Positions 1 to 10,029 of a stretch of 64,000 bases of DNA are shown here, in pieces. Source of the stretch: Plantago ovata (Eukaryota; Streptophyta; Magnoliopsida; Lamiales; Plantaginaceae); the NCBI GenBank assembly GCA_028274465.1, contig CM051457.1:28741313-28805312 (forward strand), written 5' to 3'. Every line of letters starts with the position of its first letter. Position 1 is the stretch's first letter. The notes beneath the pieces were generated by a model. That model made no database searches. It was given only the letters and a program-made list of their open reading frames with translations, and was not told where the DNA came from. The position numbers and the translations under genes are program-made.

Positions 1-848
1 TGGGTATTAGTAGTAGACTAATTCCAAAAGGAATGGTGGATAATCTTGCTAACCTTGAAGTTCTTCATGTAAGAAGTGACCACCTAGTTCATTTACCTTC
101 AGTGATTCTCAGAATGGGGAAGTTGAGAGACCTGCTGTTAAGAGAGTTTGCAAAGTTTGAAGAGGATTGCAATAATATCTCAGAAACAACAAATCTAAGA
201 TCCATTTCGTGTGTTGTGATTGAAAAGAAGAGTGATGAGGAGATATTGAGAAAGTCACCGCATCTGCAAACACTCAAATGCATTGTGCCTGGTAAAACAA
301 TGTTTCCTGATCTTAGTAGCCATGCTGCACTGGAGTCACTGAGTATGCGGTTCAATAGTAGCATAGGGGCAGATGTTGAGATTAAGTTCCCCTGGATAAT
401 TAAGAAGCTCCATTTAGGTGGGTGTGGATTGCCATGGGAGAAGATGTCAATAGTAGGGGAATTGCCAAAGCTTCAGGTGCTCAAATTGGAATACAATTCT
501 TTTGTAGGAGAGAAATGGGAGACAAAGGATGATCAATTCTACGAGTTGAGGTTCTTGCAGATTGAGTTTTTGAAGCTAAAGCAATGGAGCTGTGAAAGTT
601 ATCATTTCCCTAGTCTTGAACGCTTGGTGGTTTCTTATTGCCGCTATCTGCAGGAGATTCCTAGTGACTTGGGTTATATTCCGACGCTGCAAAGGATTGT
701 GGTGAGGCGCAACTGCTCGAAGAAGGCATGTTTATCTGCTATTGAAATCGAACAAGAACAGCATGAACTTGGCAACGAAGAGCTTCAGATTGACATCACT
801 CAGCACAAATGGACAAAAGAAGAATTGATGGAGGAACTGGAAGAGTGA
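1..848 (+). CDS. NLR disease-resistance protein, LRR C-terminus (5' partial)
   Basis: The reading frame is open from the first bases of the window to a TGA at 846-848, so this is the 3' end of a gene whose CC and NB-ARC domains lie upstream. The visible ~281 residues are leucine-rich repeats of the plant R1/late-blight type: irregular LxxL units (NLANLEVLHV, LPKLQVLKLEYN, FPSLERLVVSYC), the conserved LPWEKM segment, and an acidic C-terminal tail (EELMEELEE). Such proteins are intracellular immune receptors; the LRR senses effectors or a guarded host protein. The first ATG (33) is internal, because codons GISSRLIPKG precede it in frame. A good splice donor (gtaag at 855) directly after the stop suggests a 3'-UTR intron, as in some R1-like genes. 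Family call is firm; specificity cannot be read. Confidence 0.86.
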   Translation, partial: GISSRLIPKGMVDNLANLEVLHVRSDHLVHLPSVILRMGKLRDLLLREFAKFEEDCNNISETTNLRSISCVVIEKKSDEEILRKSPHLQTLKCIVPGKTMFPDLSSHAALESLSMRFNSSIGADVEIKFPWIIKKLHLGGCGLPWEKMSIVGELPKLQVLKLEYNSFVGEKWETKDDQFYELRFLQIEFLKLKQWSCESYHFPSLERLVVSYCRYLQEIPSDLGYIPTLQRIVVRRNCSKKACLSAIEIEQEQHELGNEELQIDITQHKWTKEELMEELEE

Positions 849-1565
849 GAGAGGGTAAGCTCTTTTCTTATTTATGTTTATGACTAGTAGTACTGTTTCT
901 CTTTTCTTTTCTTTTTCACAAAGTAACCAGGATTTCCAATTTCTGTTGCATTTAATTACATGTAGCAGCAGATTCAAGACGCATGAACTGTGCAAAGCAA
1001 TTCTGGAGAATAAGTAGAGACTACCTGCCAACAAACTTGCGTGTCAAAGGACATACTTTCTATCATGTTTATACAATTATCATTCATAGAGCATGACACT
1101 ATAACACTATTTCAATACCACTTATATGTATATTTCATCTATTCGGTTGTGATAAACAATTTATGTGACGATATTTTGAATATAGTGGAGAGTATGACTT
1201 ATCCAGTTTGTTATAATTAGTCACGTCTCATTTTAAATCCGGACTAAGTTCTGGGTATTGGACCTATTGGTCTTGTTTCTAAACCGACTGAACTCAAAAT
1301 TATCAGAAAAGCAGATTGTCACAACTCACAAAGTTTACATGTAATCGCTTTATTGCAAACATGGAACATTGGAAATTTGGAATGTACAAAATTTAATAGG
1401 CCTTCATTATTTTGTGTAAAAACGCATGTTTCAACTAGAAGTACACTTTCAGCTCTTGATAAAATCATTACCAAGTGCCAACTACAAAATCAGTATTTTC
1501 TCAAATAAACTACTGTTGATAAATTAGTATAGCCAATTGTAAAAAATCATGGTAACAATATTTTC
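849..1565. other. Intergenic: convergent 3' flanks of NLR and ATAD3
   Basis: No coding signal is seen. The left part is the NLR 3' UTR, with a likely intron from 855 to an acceptor near 966-968 (tagcag). The rest is AT-rich and should hold the poly(A) sites of the NLR (+) and ATAD3 (-). Confidence 0.6.
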
Positions 1566-4500
1566 TTAAGCTGGCTGACCACCCTCACCTGCTAATTTAA
1601 TCCGCTGGTAATGCTCGGCCACTTTGTAATCAACCACCTCCTTGAACAGCTCGGCGTCCAGAACACAGTCAGGGCGTCCATATACTGCTGCTTGGACACC
1701 AGCCATGAGTTTCGCAATCTCACGACCAGAGAAGCCTTCTGTCTTCTTGGCAGCTTCTCGTATAACATCGTCCGGAAGGTCTTTTACGGTTATCCTTTGT
1801 ACCTGCTTCTTAAACAATTGCCCCCACTTGATCTCTTTGCTCTCCTTCCCAGAAAGGTACTTGTTCATGTATAGCTTCAACAGTTGGAAACGCTCTTCTT
1901 CTCTTGGGAGTGGAAATTCAATAACTTCATCAATGCGGTCTGTCACGGCACTGTCAAGGTCACCAGGTCTGTTTGTCGCCAGAACGAGAACTACATCCCT
2001 AGATTGGTCCCCAGTCCGGTAGAGCAGTGCGTTTAGAGCACTGCGTTGGGCTTCACTCATATAGGTGCTATTACGTCTGCATGGATGATATATAGTCCAA
2101 AATTAAATGTGATCCAGGATATATACTTTTAGAAACATGAAGTTTTTGGTATACAGATGAGACCAATATACAGGATTATCACACAAAGTGAAGTGGAGAA
2201 GAGCAACAAAGTCCCTGTTTTATTTTGAAATACGCTAGGAATAATTTGCCAAAGTGATAAGGGAATGCAAATATCTAGTTAGGGTTCTCATAAGAAAAAT
2301 TGGGAGTACGGAAGCAGCATATCAATAAAAATAATTTCACCAGGGAGTATGAAAACCTAAATTATGTATGCCAAATTGCCAATCTCATATCTACCAGCTT
2401 TTTCATTGTGTAAACAAATTACTTACTCGCACAGGAAAGCATCGGCCTCATCTATAAATAGGAGTAAACCTTTCGTCGACTTTTTGGACCAATCAAAAAT
2501 CTCGTGTATTTTGGTAACAGCTTGGGGTCCCAACGGCGCAACATCTCCTCCTGTCATCATGGCATAATCCAAACCCTGAAAGCACAAAACAACTCTTTTA
2601 AACAAAAAACATGACAATAAAATCATACTCAAGCAGGCTCAACTGTAGTTCGTATGGAAATAATCTTATTGTAGAAGACAACCCTCCCCCCCCCCCCCCC
2701 CACACAAAAAAAAAACAAAGAGTTGAGCTAGAAGCTCATCACACTAAGAGAACAGCTTTCTCCATAATGCTTGGCAAAACCATTCAAAGTTTGATGTTTA
2801 GTACTATTAAAGACAGATATATACCGATTTCCGGGCGATTTCCCTTGCCACCATAGTTTTACCAGTACCAGGAGGTCCATAAAATAGCATGTTCCGAAAT
2901 GGTGCCTGGTGAATCTTCGTGTTTGCTGTTGCACGAGCAAGGTGCTCTATTCTCTTTTGCAGCGAAGGATGCAGAATAATGTCGCCAAGAGTAGATTTAC
3001 TTTGAGCTGATGCTGATGCCCCTGCAGCTGTGCTAAGCATCTTAGATGCACGAGAACCAATACCCGACCACGGGTATTTGGCCATAGATGATTCTCGAAT
3101 CAGGGATGGCTGGCCAAGGATCCTATTGATATATCCCCAGGTTACTCTGGCTCCTTCCCTGTGAGCATAAGTATTATAAGGTGGTGATTCGCTCATAATC
3201 ATCATACTGATTTTACGTTTCTGATTTAATTATGTGAAAACAAAAATGGATTGCTTCTAACAAAGAAAATATTTCATTTTCGAATGGGATCTTGCACACA
3301 TAGAACATAATTAAGCATAGCAAAAACTTATTGTTTGGTTAATTTTCACATAATCTTAGCCAAACAATCAAGAAATCTATGCTCGGAACTAATTATGAAG
3401 AGCAGAGACAAACCTGGTGGTATAAACCCCAGCAGCTAGTGCTGTAGCTCCTCCAACAGTCATCAACAGCCTGCTTCTGTCGGTCAATAGAATACGAAGC
3501 CCCCCTGCAGAATCGATAGTAGATTGTCTCTGAAGTCCGAACATAATTTATTTTGAGCATCAGTTGTATACTTAAATTGAGCTAAAACAGATACCAACCT
3601 TCAATGTGACTGAAAGTTGTATTTATTGCAGCAAGCCACTTCTCTCTCTCACCATTTACTACCTCAAGTAGCATCCTTTTATCATGGTCTTCAGTCAATT
3701 TTTTTGTATGAGCTCTAGCTTCCGCCTCAGCCAAAGACTTCACTCGAATTGTTTCTTGTTCTATTTTGGCTCTCTCTTTCTCGGTTGCTCTTTGCTGAGC
3801 TTGAATCTGTTCTTCCGTTGCTCGCCTTGCCTGTTCTTTTCTTATGGATGACTCTTCTTGCATTTTAACTAATTCGACGTTGTGTCTTCTCTGAGCTTCA
3901 TGATCTGTCTAAATTTATTGTAGAATCAACACATGCGTGCAAATCGCAAATAAATGAGTAAATGCCAGACCCACACAGGTTGAACTCACGCCACATAGTC
4001 ACATCAACTTAACCATTAATGACCAAGTTAACCAACATAAACGTATGCCATCAAAAAGTATCATTCAATTGAAAATTAATAATTATCTTTGCTAGATTAT
4101 GCTGAACCAATACAATTGCTGCTCATACCTGCAGCCGTCTGCGAGCTAATTCATCTTCCTGCCTCAACATTTGTGCCTTGGCTTGAGCCTGCTGCTGATA
4201 TAGATTCCTCTGGTCTTCTGACCACTTTCTTTGTTTCTCCTGCATATACAAGTATCTTTATCAGATGAAACACAAAATTACAGACCAAGAAACAAATCAA
4301 TTATTTCTAGAAGCAGGTGACTAATGTGATCTTTCACCATATTACACACTCAAACACATATAGTGACGCTGCTGCTGCCAATTAAACCATACAGAAAAAA
4401 TCGTGCCCAAGTCCAATACTACATTTGAAATGAGGAGATTGAACAAAATCTTACACCATAACCAGTATGTCACAAGCTAAAAGAGCTACTCAACCCCAGT

Positions 4501-5245
4501 GTTATATGGCATTTCCTACCATAATAATATTCATTGAACAAAACAAGCATCTCCAAAAACTCTGAAAGAAAGGACTGCACTGATTCACTGAATATCTTTG
4601 ACAATATCATAGCTAGATAAATTGTCTTTATGCAAACTACCTATCTAATGGTCACCAGAAGTAAGCCAGGACCAGAAGGTACTGCCTTTAACAAACATGA
4701 GGCTGTGCAAGATGCTAATTTAACCATTTACCCAATCCCAATTACCGACGAACATGCCATATTTTATTGAAGTACATTATGCACCTAAATATAATGCATC
4801 TATCACAAATACTAGCCAAAACTGACCAAATTTACAAATGAGAAAAGCTTACAATATCACCCATAGACAAAGATGCATCAAAATGAGCCTTCTCTGCTGC
4901 CAATTCTGTCAGCCGCGCCTCTTCCTGCTTCTTCATCACATCAAAAACCTTCACAGTAAAAAATAAAAAAAATACATCAAATTAAAAAGCAATTACAAAG
5001 ACAACCAGCAAAAAAAAAAATCCGCTGAAACAAACCTGATGCCTATACTTGGAGGAATTAATTTTCCTGAGAGCACTGGCGCCTCTTTCCAAGGCTTCCG
5101 GGTCGAATCCTCGCTTCGAAAATTCGACACCGGGTTCAGTAGGCTCCGACCCGGACATTTCCTCCGCAGGTGGCTCGGGAGATGGAGGTGGTGGTGGAGA
5201 AGAAGAAGAGGCGAACGGATTGAACCGGAAAGAAGAAGCTGCCAT
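1566..5245 (-). CDS. ATAD3: ATAD3-type AAA+ ATPase of mitochondria
   Basis: Eight exons on the minus strand: 5245-5036, 4948-4853, 4239-4129, 3908-3599, 3504-3414, 3158-2825, 2575-2427, 2076-1566. All have GT-AG borders and the phases close exactly to 603 residues, a normal length. Order of parts: Pro-rich N-terminus; long Glu/Arg/Gln-rich coiled coil (about 60-240); a hydrophobic membrane segment (LLMTVGGATALAAGVYTT, about 255-272); AAA domain with Walker A GPPGTGKT (367-374), Walker B LLLFIDEAD (about 421-429), a sensor ATNRP and an arginine-finger-type DRIDEV. ATAD3 spans the inner mitochondrial membrane and helps organise nucleoids and membrane contacts; plant paralogues are needed for viability. 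The start is the ATG of MAASSFRF, the first in the only open frame of exon 1. A 16-bp poly-C tract lies in the intron after exon 6. Confidence 0.95.
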
Positions 5246-5978
5246 TGCTTAGGTTTTGCCTATTAGATTAAGATGGTTTTGTTACAGAGGGTTTAAGGCA
5301 AATTGGGAAGAAGACCGGAGAAGATTGTCGAATTTGTAAAACCCTGATTGTTTTGTGCTCTGTTGGGGTTGGGAGTAGGGTTTTGACGGTGGGGTGTATT
5401 GAGAGCCTATACGAAGTGGCCACGTTGTTAGAGTTAGGGGTGTTATCGTCATTTTGCAGCATTCTTGCTCAAGGAGTAAAGCAAGATCTTATTTTCGTGT
5501 TCTGGAAGAAAATTATTACTCAGTAGAGTACTATATAATTCGTGCAGTTATTTCACCCCATCCAAGCCTCTCCGAACTTGACTTGCTGCGAAACAAATAA
5601 AAATTTAAACTCGAATTCGACCTATACCATTTATATTTGAACGAGCTTTAATCGAACTCGAATTAAAAAATAATTAAAAAATTAATATCACAACCCATAT
5701 CGATCATAGAGTAATATGGATGTGCGATTTGAGCTTTAGTGAGTCTACCACGTACCACCGAACTGAGTTGTAGTACCACCATACAAAAATGTTGTTTATT
5801 GAGCGAATCCAACTCTAGAGGACTATAACCTCAATAACTCCATATGATTTTTACATACTAGAATAGAATGATATAAACTTGCTCATCCATTTGTAAGGTT
5901 AAGTATTTTAAATTCATTACACACATTAGAAATTAGTCCTCAATTGGATTAGAAATCAGTCTGTGTTTTTAATTTTTG
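5246..5978. other. ATAD3 promoter region and AT-rich spacer
   Basis: The first ~150 bases upstream of the ATAD3 ATG should hold its 5' UTR and core promoter; no clear TATA box is visible on the minus strand. Beyond about 5500 the DNA is AT-rich without coding signal, and it includes one copy of a dispersed repeat (entered separately). Confidence 0.5.
5849..5972 (+). repeat. Dispersed repeat, copy a (interrupted by MITE)
   Basis: A segment with the landmarks agaatgatataaac, gttaagtatt, ttcattaca, attggattagaaatcagt and cgtgtttttaat-like text recurs at 7711-7810 and 13016-13142. The copy here stops where the MITE at 5979 begins, so the MITE landed in it. Family unknown; no terminal inverted repeats or coding potential seen. 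Confidence 0.6.
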
Positions 5979-6784
5979 GGTGTTGATACTGCCATATCAA
6001 ATTTGATAATGCCAAAGCAAGTTTTATGTATTTTGGGAAACTTCATTAATCAAACCTTGCCATGCCTTAATTACCAATTCCTGAAGAAAACAAATAAATA
6101 AGGTAGTTTCTCTCCTGTTAAATTAACGCAAAGGTAAGTTTTAAGGGTAAATTTTAACTTGCAAACCCACATGCAAAGTAAATTTTTATTTAACACCTCG
6201 AATTTTGAGAATGCTGATAAAAATTAGTATTTTACAAACTTAATAGAAAATATTTTACAAACTTAATATCGTTCGTAAACTCTTTCACTTGAAATAATTT
6301 CATAACTTGATAGAAAATTTCACAAACTCATGATACAATTGTTTAATTTGTTATCATAATTTAGCATAAATCTATGGTCACATGGAGTATAAAGTTCAAT
6401 AAAAGTGTAAGTTATCAATAAAAAAATAAGTACTATAAATTCTTTTATACGATATGCAGAAAAATAGAAAACAAATTAGAGTGAAACCCAATTTTTTCCC
6501 TTCATTTAGATGCACGTTTAATATTACATGTTAATTCAATTAATTATATGTACAAGACTACAAGTCATTTTAATGATTTACTTCTAAGTTTAATCAAAAG
6601 TTTTGTTGGATGTTTTGTTTATAGATAATTATATAGAATTAAAAAAAGTAAACGTCCTTCTTTGCTATTTAGGAGATTAATATTTATGGAATGAAAAATA
6701 TGATTATACTTCATTAATCAACTTACCAAAGTGGGAGAAACTTGCTCTGGCAGTATCGAAACTGTTTTGGCAGTATCAATAGCC
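5979..6784. mobile_element. ~806-bp MITE, Mutator-like
   Basis: The ends are long imperfect inverted repeats (about 70 bp): the left begins GGTGTTGATACTGCC and the right, read on the other strand, GGCTATTGATACTGCC, and both continue through a related AGCAAGTTT block and a TTAATCAA/TTAATGAAG region. The flanks are TAATTTTTG (5970-5978) and TAATTTTTA (6785-6793), a 9-bp target duplication with one mismatch. Long inverted repeats with 9-bp duplications fit a non-autonomous Mutator-like element; if the duplication is 8 bp, hAT is possible. The interior is AT-rich and non-coding. Confidence 0.7.
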
Positions 6785-6819
6785 TAATTTTTATTCGATT
6801 TTATATTGTATCCGTTTTG

Positions 6820-7498
6820 GCAATTAATCTAGTTGAGCACTGTCGGACCCTTTTCTAGGGGGGCTGATCTCACTGCCCTTGGCTTCCTCAATTCTCCCTC
6901 ACATCCAATATTGGCATCGTCGTAGCTCGTAGGCAGTTCCTGCAAGATTTCTAGCCTGCCTATACTATTCATGTTTCAACGTGTCTCTAGCTATTATAAA
7001 ATTATCCAATGCGCTTGAATAGTACAAGTTTTCACACTTATTTAGACGCGAACTAAGATTCGGGTCTTTAGACGAAAGATGCAAGTTGTGAATCTTGAAT
7101 TTTGTAAGCATTGTTTGAAGCCAAGTCTAGCACTATTTGGGCTAGCACTGCGAGGTTATCACGAGTTGTACCCGCACGAGGGTCAGAATCCAAAACTCTT
7201 ATTTAGACGCGAACTAAGATTCGGGTCTTTAGACGAAAGATGCAAGCTGTGAATCTTGAATTTTGTGGATGAAGCATTGTTTGAAGCCAAGTCTAGCACT
7301 ATTTGGGCTAGCTAGCACTGCGAGGTTATCACGAGTTGTACTCGCACGAGGGTCAGAATCCAAAACTCAAAGACAAAACGCTAGATCTTTCGCAAGACGG
7401 CAAACATTTTGTATGGTTGTAGCTTTTGCCAATGATAGTAGACATAAGATAGAGAGCAGGGAAATCATCTTCCATGAAGTACTACTCATAAGACCCAT
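6820..7498 (-). pseudogene. Invertase/pectin methylesterase inhibitor (PMEI) pseudogene
   Basis: On the minus strand an ATG at 7498 opens a secretory signal peptide (MGLMSSTSWKMISLLSILCL then LSLAKA), then the family's first cysteine block (TIQNVCRLAKDLAFCL) and a TGA. The same frame continues as VLDSDPRASTTRDNLAVLA, the usual PMEI 'LxSDPR...NLA' segment, with stops and frameshifts. A second copy of that segment follows (VLDSDPRAGTTRDNLAVLAQ), and after a frameshift come CENLYYSSALDNFIIARDTL, the YDDAN piece and a degraded C-terminus (SAPLEKG). PMEI proteins are cell-wall or vacuolar four-helix inhibitors with disulfide cysteines. Several independent stops and shifts plus the internal duplication mean it cannot encode a normal inhibitor. 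The promoter still shows a TATA box. Confidence 0.8.
7037..7368 (-). repeat. Tandem duplication (161 + 171 bp) inside the PMEI relic
   Basis: 7037-7197 and 7198-7368 are near-identical direct repeats, starting cttatttagacgcgaac and ending caaaactc. The second copy differs by few substitutions and two small insertions: ggatg near 7265 and a gcta doubling near 7310. The unit corresponds to the middle of the PMEI reading frame, so the duplication is within a gene. Confidence 0.92.
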
Positions 7499-7650
7499 TT
7501 TTGTGTTACGTTACGTGCAAAATTTGTGTACGTGTGAATCTCCTATTCCAAATGCAACGTGTCAAAATACCCAGAAAACATGTTGAGTAATATTTCTTGT
7601 ATTGAACTCAAAACAATTGTGTACAAAATGCTACAACGTAACTGTTCATC

Positions 7651-7658
7651 TATTTATA
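7651..7658 (-). promoter_or_regulatory. TATA box of the PMEI pseudogene
   Basis: TATAAATA read on the minus strand, about 150 bases upstream of the relic ATG at 7498. Spacing is reasonable for a TATA promoter with a ~120-base leader. Confidence 0.5.
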
Positions 7659-7710
7659 TGAGGAGATTGGACTAATTTTCAACCTAAAGCTTCTACAATT
7701 CAACGTGGCA

Positions 7711-7810
7711 TTTGTAAAGTTAAGTATTTTATATTCATTACACGTTAGAAATTAATCCTCAATTGGATTAGAAATCAGTCTGTGTTTTTAATATTGAATA
7801 CATAAGCATA
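7711..7810 (+). repeat. Dispersed repeat, copy b
   Basis: Second copy of the repeat seen at 5849-5972, uninterrupted here through attggattagaaatcagt and on to aatacataagcata. It lies just upstream of the PMEI relic's promoter. Confidence 0.6.
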
Positions 7811-7815
7811 GGAAT

Positions 7816-8655
7816 AAATAATTTAGTATTTTTTTGTTTTATGATTTGAATATGAATACCCAAGTGATGTATGCATATGAATTTCATCCACACAACCTCT
7901 ATTTTTTTTCTTTTTTTTTTTTTTTTTTACACGTAACAGTATCCAGTACCCTATGAATACAAATAATTAATCCTTCCCAATGTATGAAAATTTATTAGTT
8001 GTACAGATTAACACTCTTAGTTGGTATTACAGATTATCACATTCTTATAATATTCCTTATAGTTTATACTTTAGATTTCACCAGTATTATCACATTCTTA
8101 GTTCGTACAAATTAGCGTTTGATTACATTAAATCTCTTCCTTTAACTTTTTATCTATTCAATTGGTACATATCAACATTGATTTTTAATGCCTATGATGG
8201 TCCTCTCATATAGCATTTCCTTTGATCTTTTTTGTCTATGAAACAAAATTGATTTGCAGTTATGGCCCGACAGTTGACTGTCAAAATAACACGAGTGATG
8301 TGGTAGCATTAGATATAATGGATCAGAGAAATCCATATTTTATTGTATGAGCTACATGTTGCAGGATAGGCGTTGCTATTGATATGTGGAAAGAGACAAT
8401 TCTATAGGAATTGGAAATTTTATGGAGAAAACTTGACCGTGAGTGGATATGCAAACACATTCTTCCAGAGATGTGATTTCTTTGCCGAGAACGTAAACTA
8501 GAGCAAGAAAGAGGCCCTTATAGGCGATAAACTGGACTGTCTACAGAATTTCTTTTTCAATGGGTAATGGTGCATATTGTGGTTGTTTGAGAAGACCTAT
8601 CCAAACCACTTCCGTTGGTATCAATTACAAAGGAGGAAATTTCGTTCAATCCCAA
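7816..8655. other. Gene-free stretch left of CACTA-1
   Basis: AT-rich DNA with a long T tract near 7900-7930. From about 8568 to the CACTA insertion there is a short open frame (reads WLFEKTYPNHFRW) that may continue on the far side of the element; see the relic at 12631. Nothing else is recognised. Confidence 0.4.
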
Positions 8656-9529
8656 CACTACAAGAAAACAGCTAAATAGCAACCACTTTTAGCAACCGAT
8701 CGATCGGTTGCTAAAATTAGCGACCGATGGGAGCGTTTAGCGACGGAAAGGATAAATCGGCCTTAGAGCGGCCGGAATTTAGCGACGGATGCCACCATCC
8801 GTCGCAAAAATTCAAGGTTTTTTCTTTTTTTTTTTTGGCCGGTCAATGAGTTAGCAACGGATGACTCCATCCGTCGCTAATATATATTTTAAAAAAAAAA
8901 TAATAATGTAGCGACGGATGGTTATCCGTCGCTAATATAGCGATCGATCGCTATATTAGCGACGGATAACCGGTTATCCGTCGCTGGTCTCTTTAACATC
9001 GTCTTCTCCGATCCTCATCGGCAGAACACGCACAACACACACACGACCATTATCGCGGCTCCAAGCTCTCATCCCCTATTTTCTTCGTTTCTTCACCATT
9101 TCAATCAATATTATAGTCATTTCGAAGCTCTTCCATCAAGGAACAAGTGTAGCTATTCAATTGCGTGATTATCTCCCCATTTCTTCCGCAATCAAAGGTA
9201 TATATTTCGAACCCTAACTTGTCTAAATTTTAGTATTCTTCATTTTTTTTTCAATTCATTGAATTGTATGCATTCTACTAGTATCTATCATGTTGTGTAG
9301 CTCAAATTAGGGGGGATGAACAAGTTTTAGTTGGTGAATTGATAGATTTGGTATGAATTGGGTATTTTATAGTTTAGTTCGATTATGTTTGGGATTTGAA
9401 TTGGGTTCGATTATGTTTGGAATTTGGATTTGATTCGATTATGTTTGGGATTATCTACGTAGTTAGTTTTGTTCAATTAGTGTAGTTTGTTTGGGATATA
9501 CTAATTAGATTTGAAAATTGCATAAGTAT

Positions 9530-9845
9530 AATTATAATGGAAATATGAGTAATTATAGTGTATTGTAATTAGTTATTATAATGGAAATTGTATAAATATA
9601 ATGAAAATATAGATAAATATAGGTAATTATAGTGTATTGCAAGTTTTTATTATAATGAAAATTACATAAGTATAATGGAAATATATAGATAAATATAGGT
9701 AATTATAGTGTATTGGTAGTTGTTACTATAATGCAAATTGCATAATTATAATGAAAAATATATGTAATTATAGTGTATTGTAAGTAGTTATTATAATGAA
9801 AATTGTACAAGTATAATGGAAATATAGATAAATATAGGTAATTAT
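9530..9845 (+). repeat. Imperfect tandem repeat in the CACTA-1 leader intron
   Basis: About four to five imperfect units of roughly 75-85 bp, each with ggtaattatagtgtattg, ttataatg and ataatggaaatat. They lie in the intron between the non-coding first exon and the first coding exon of the TnpA-like gene. The matching region of CACTA-2 (about 53850-54040) has fewer units, so the array has changed copy number since the two diverged. Confidence 0.7.
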
Positions 9846-10029
9846 TGTTTAAAAAAAGTGTAAGTATGAAGGAAATAACTCATTGATAAATTAAAGTTAG
9901 AAGATAATATGAGTATTTTTATTTCTAATGTAGAAATATTGGGAGTATATATAATGCAATGTAAAAAATTGATAATTAAAATGAGTACTTGGTGAAATAT
10001 GTCAGAACGTAGAGGTTTAGCATTCAAAT

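Noticed and set aside
8670..9000. Regular agcgacggat repeats resembling a CRISPR-like array
   Set aside because: Repeats occur in both orientations at irregular spacing and only inside CACTA ends; they are subterminal transposon motifs.
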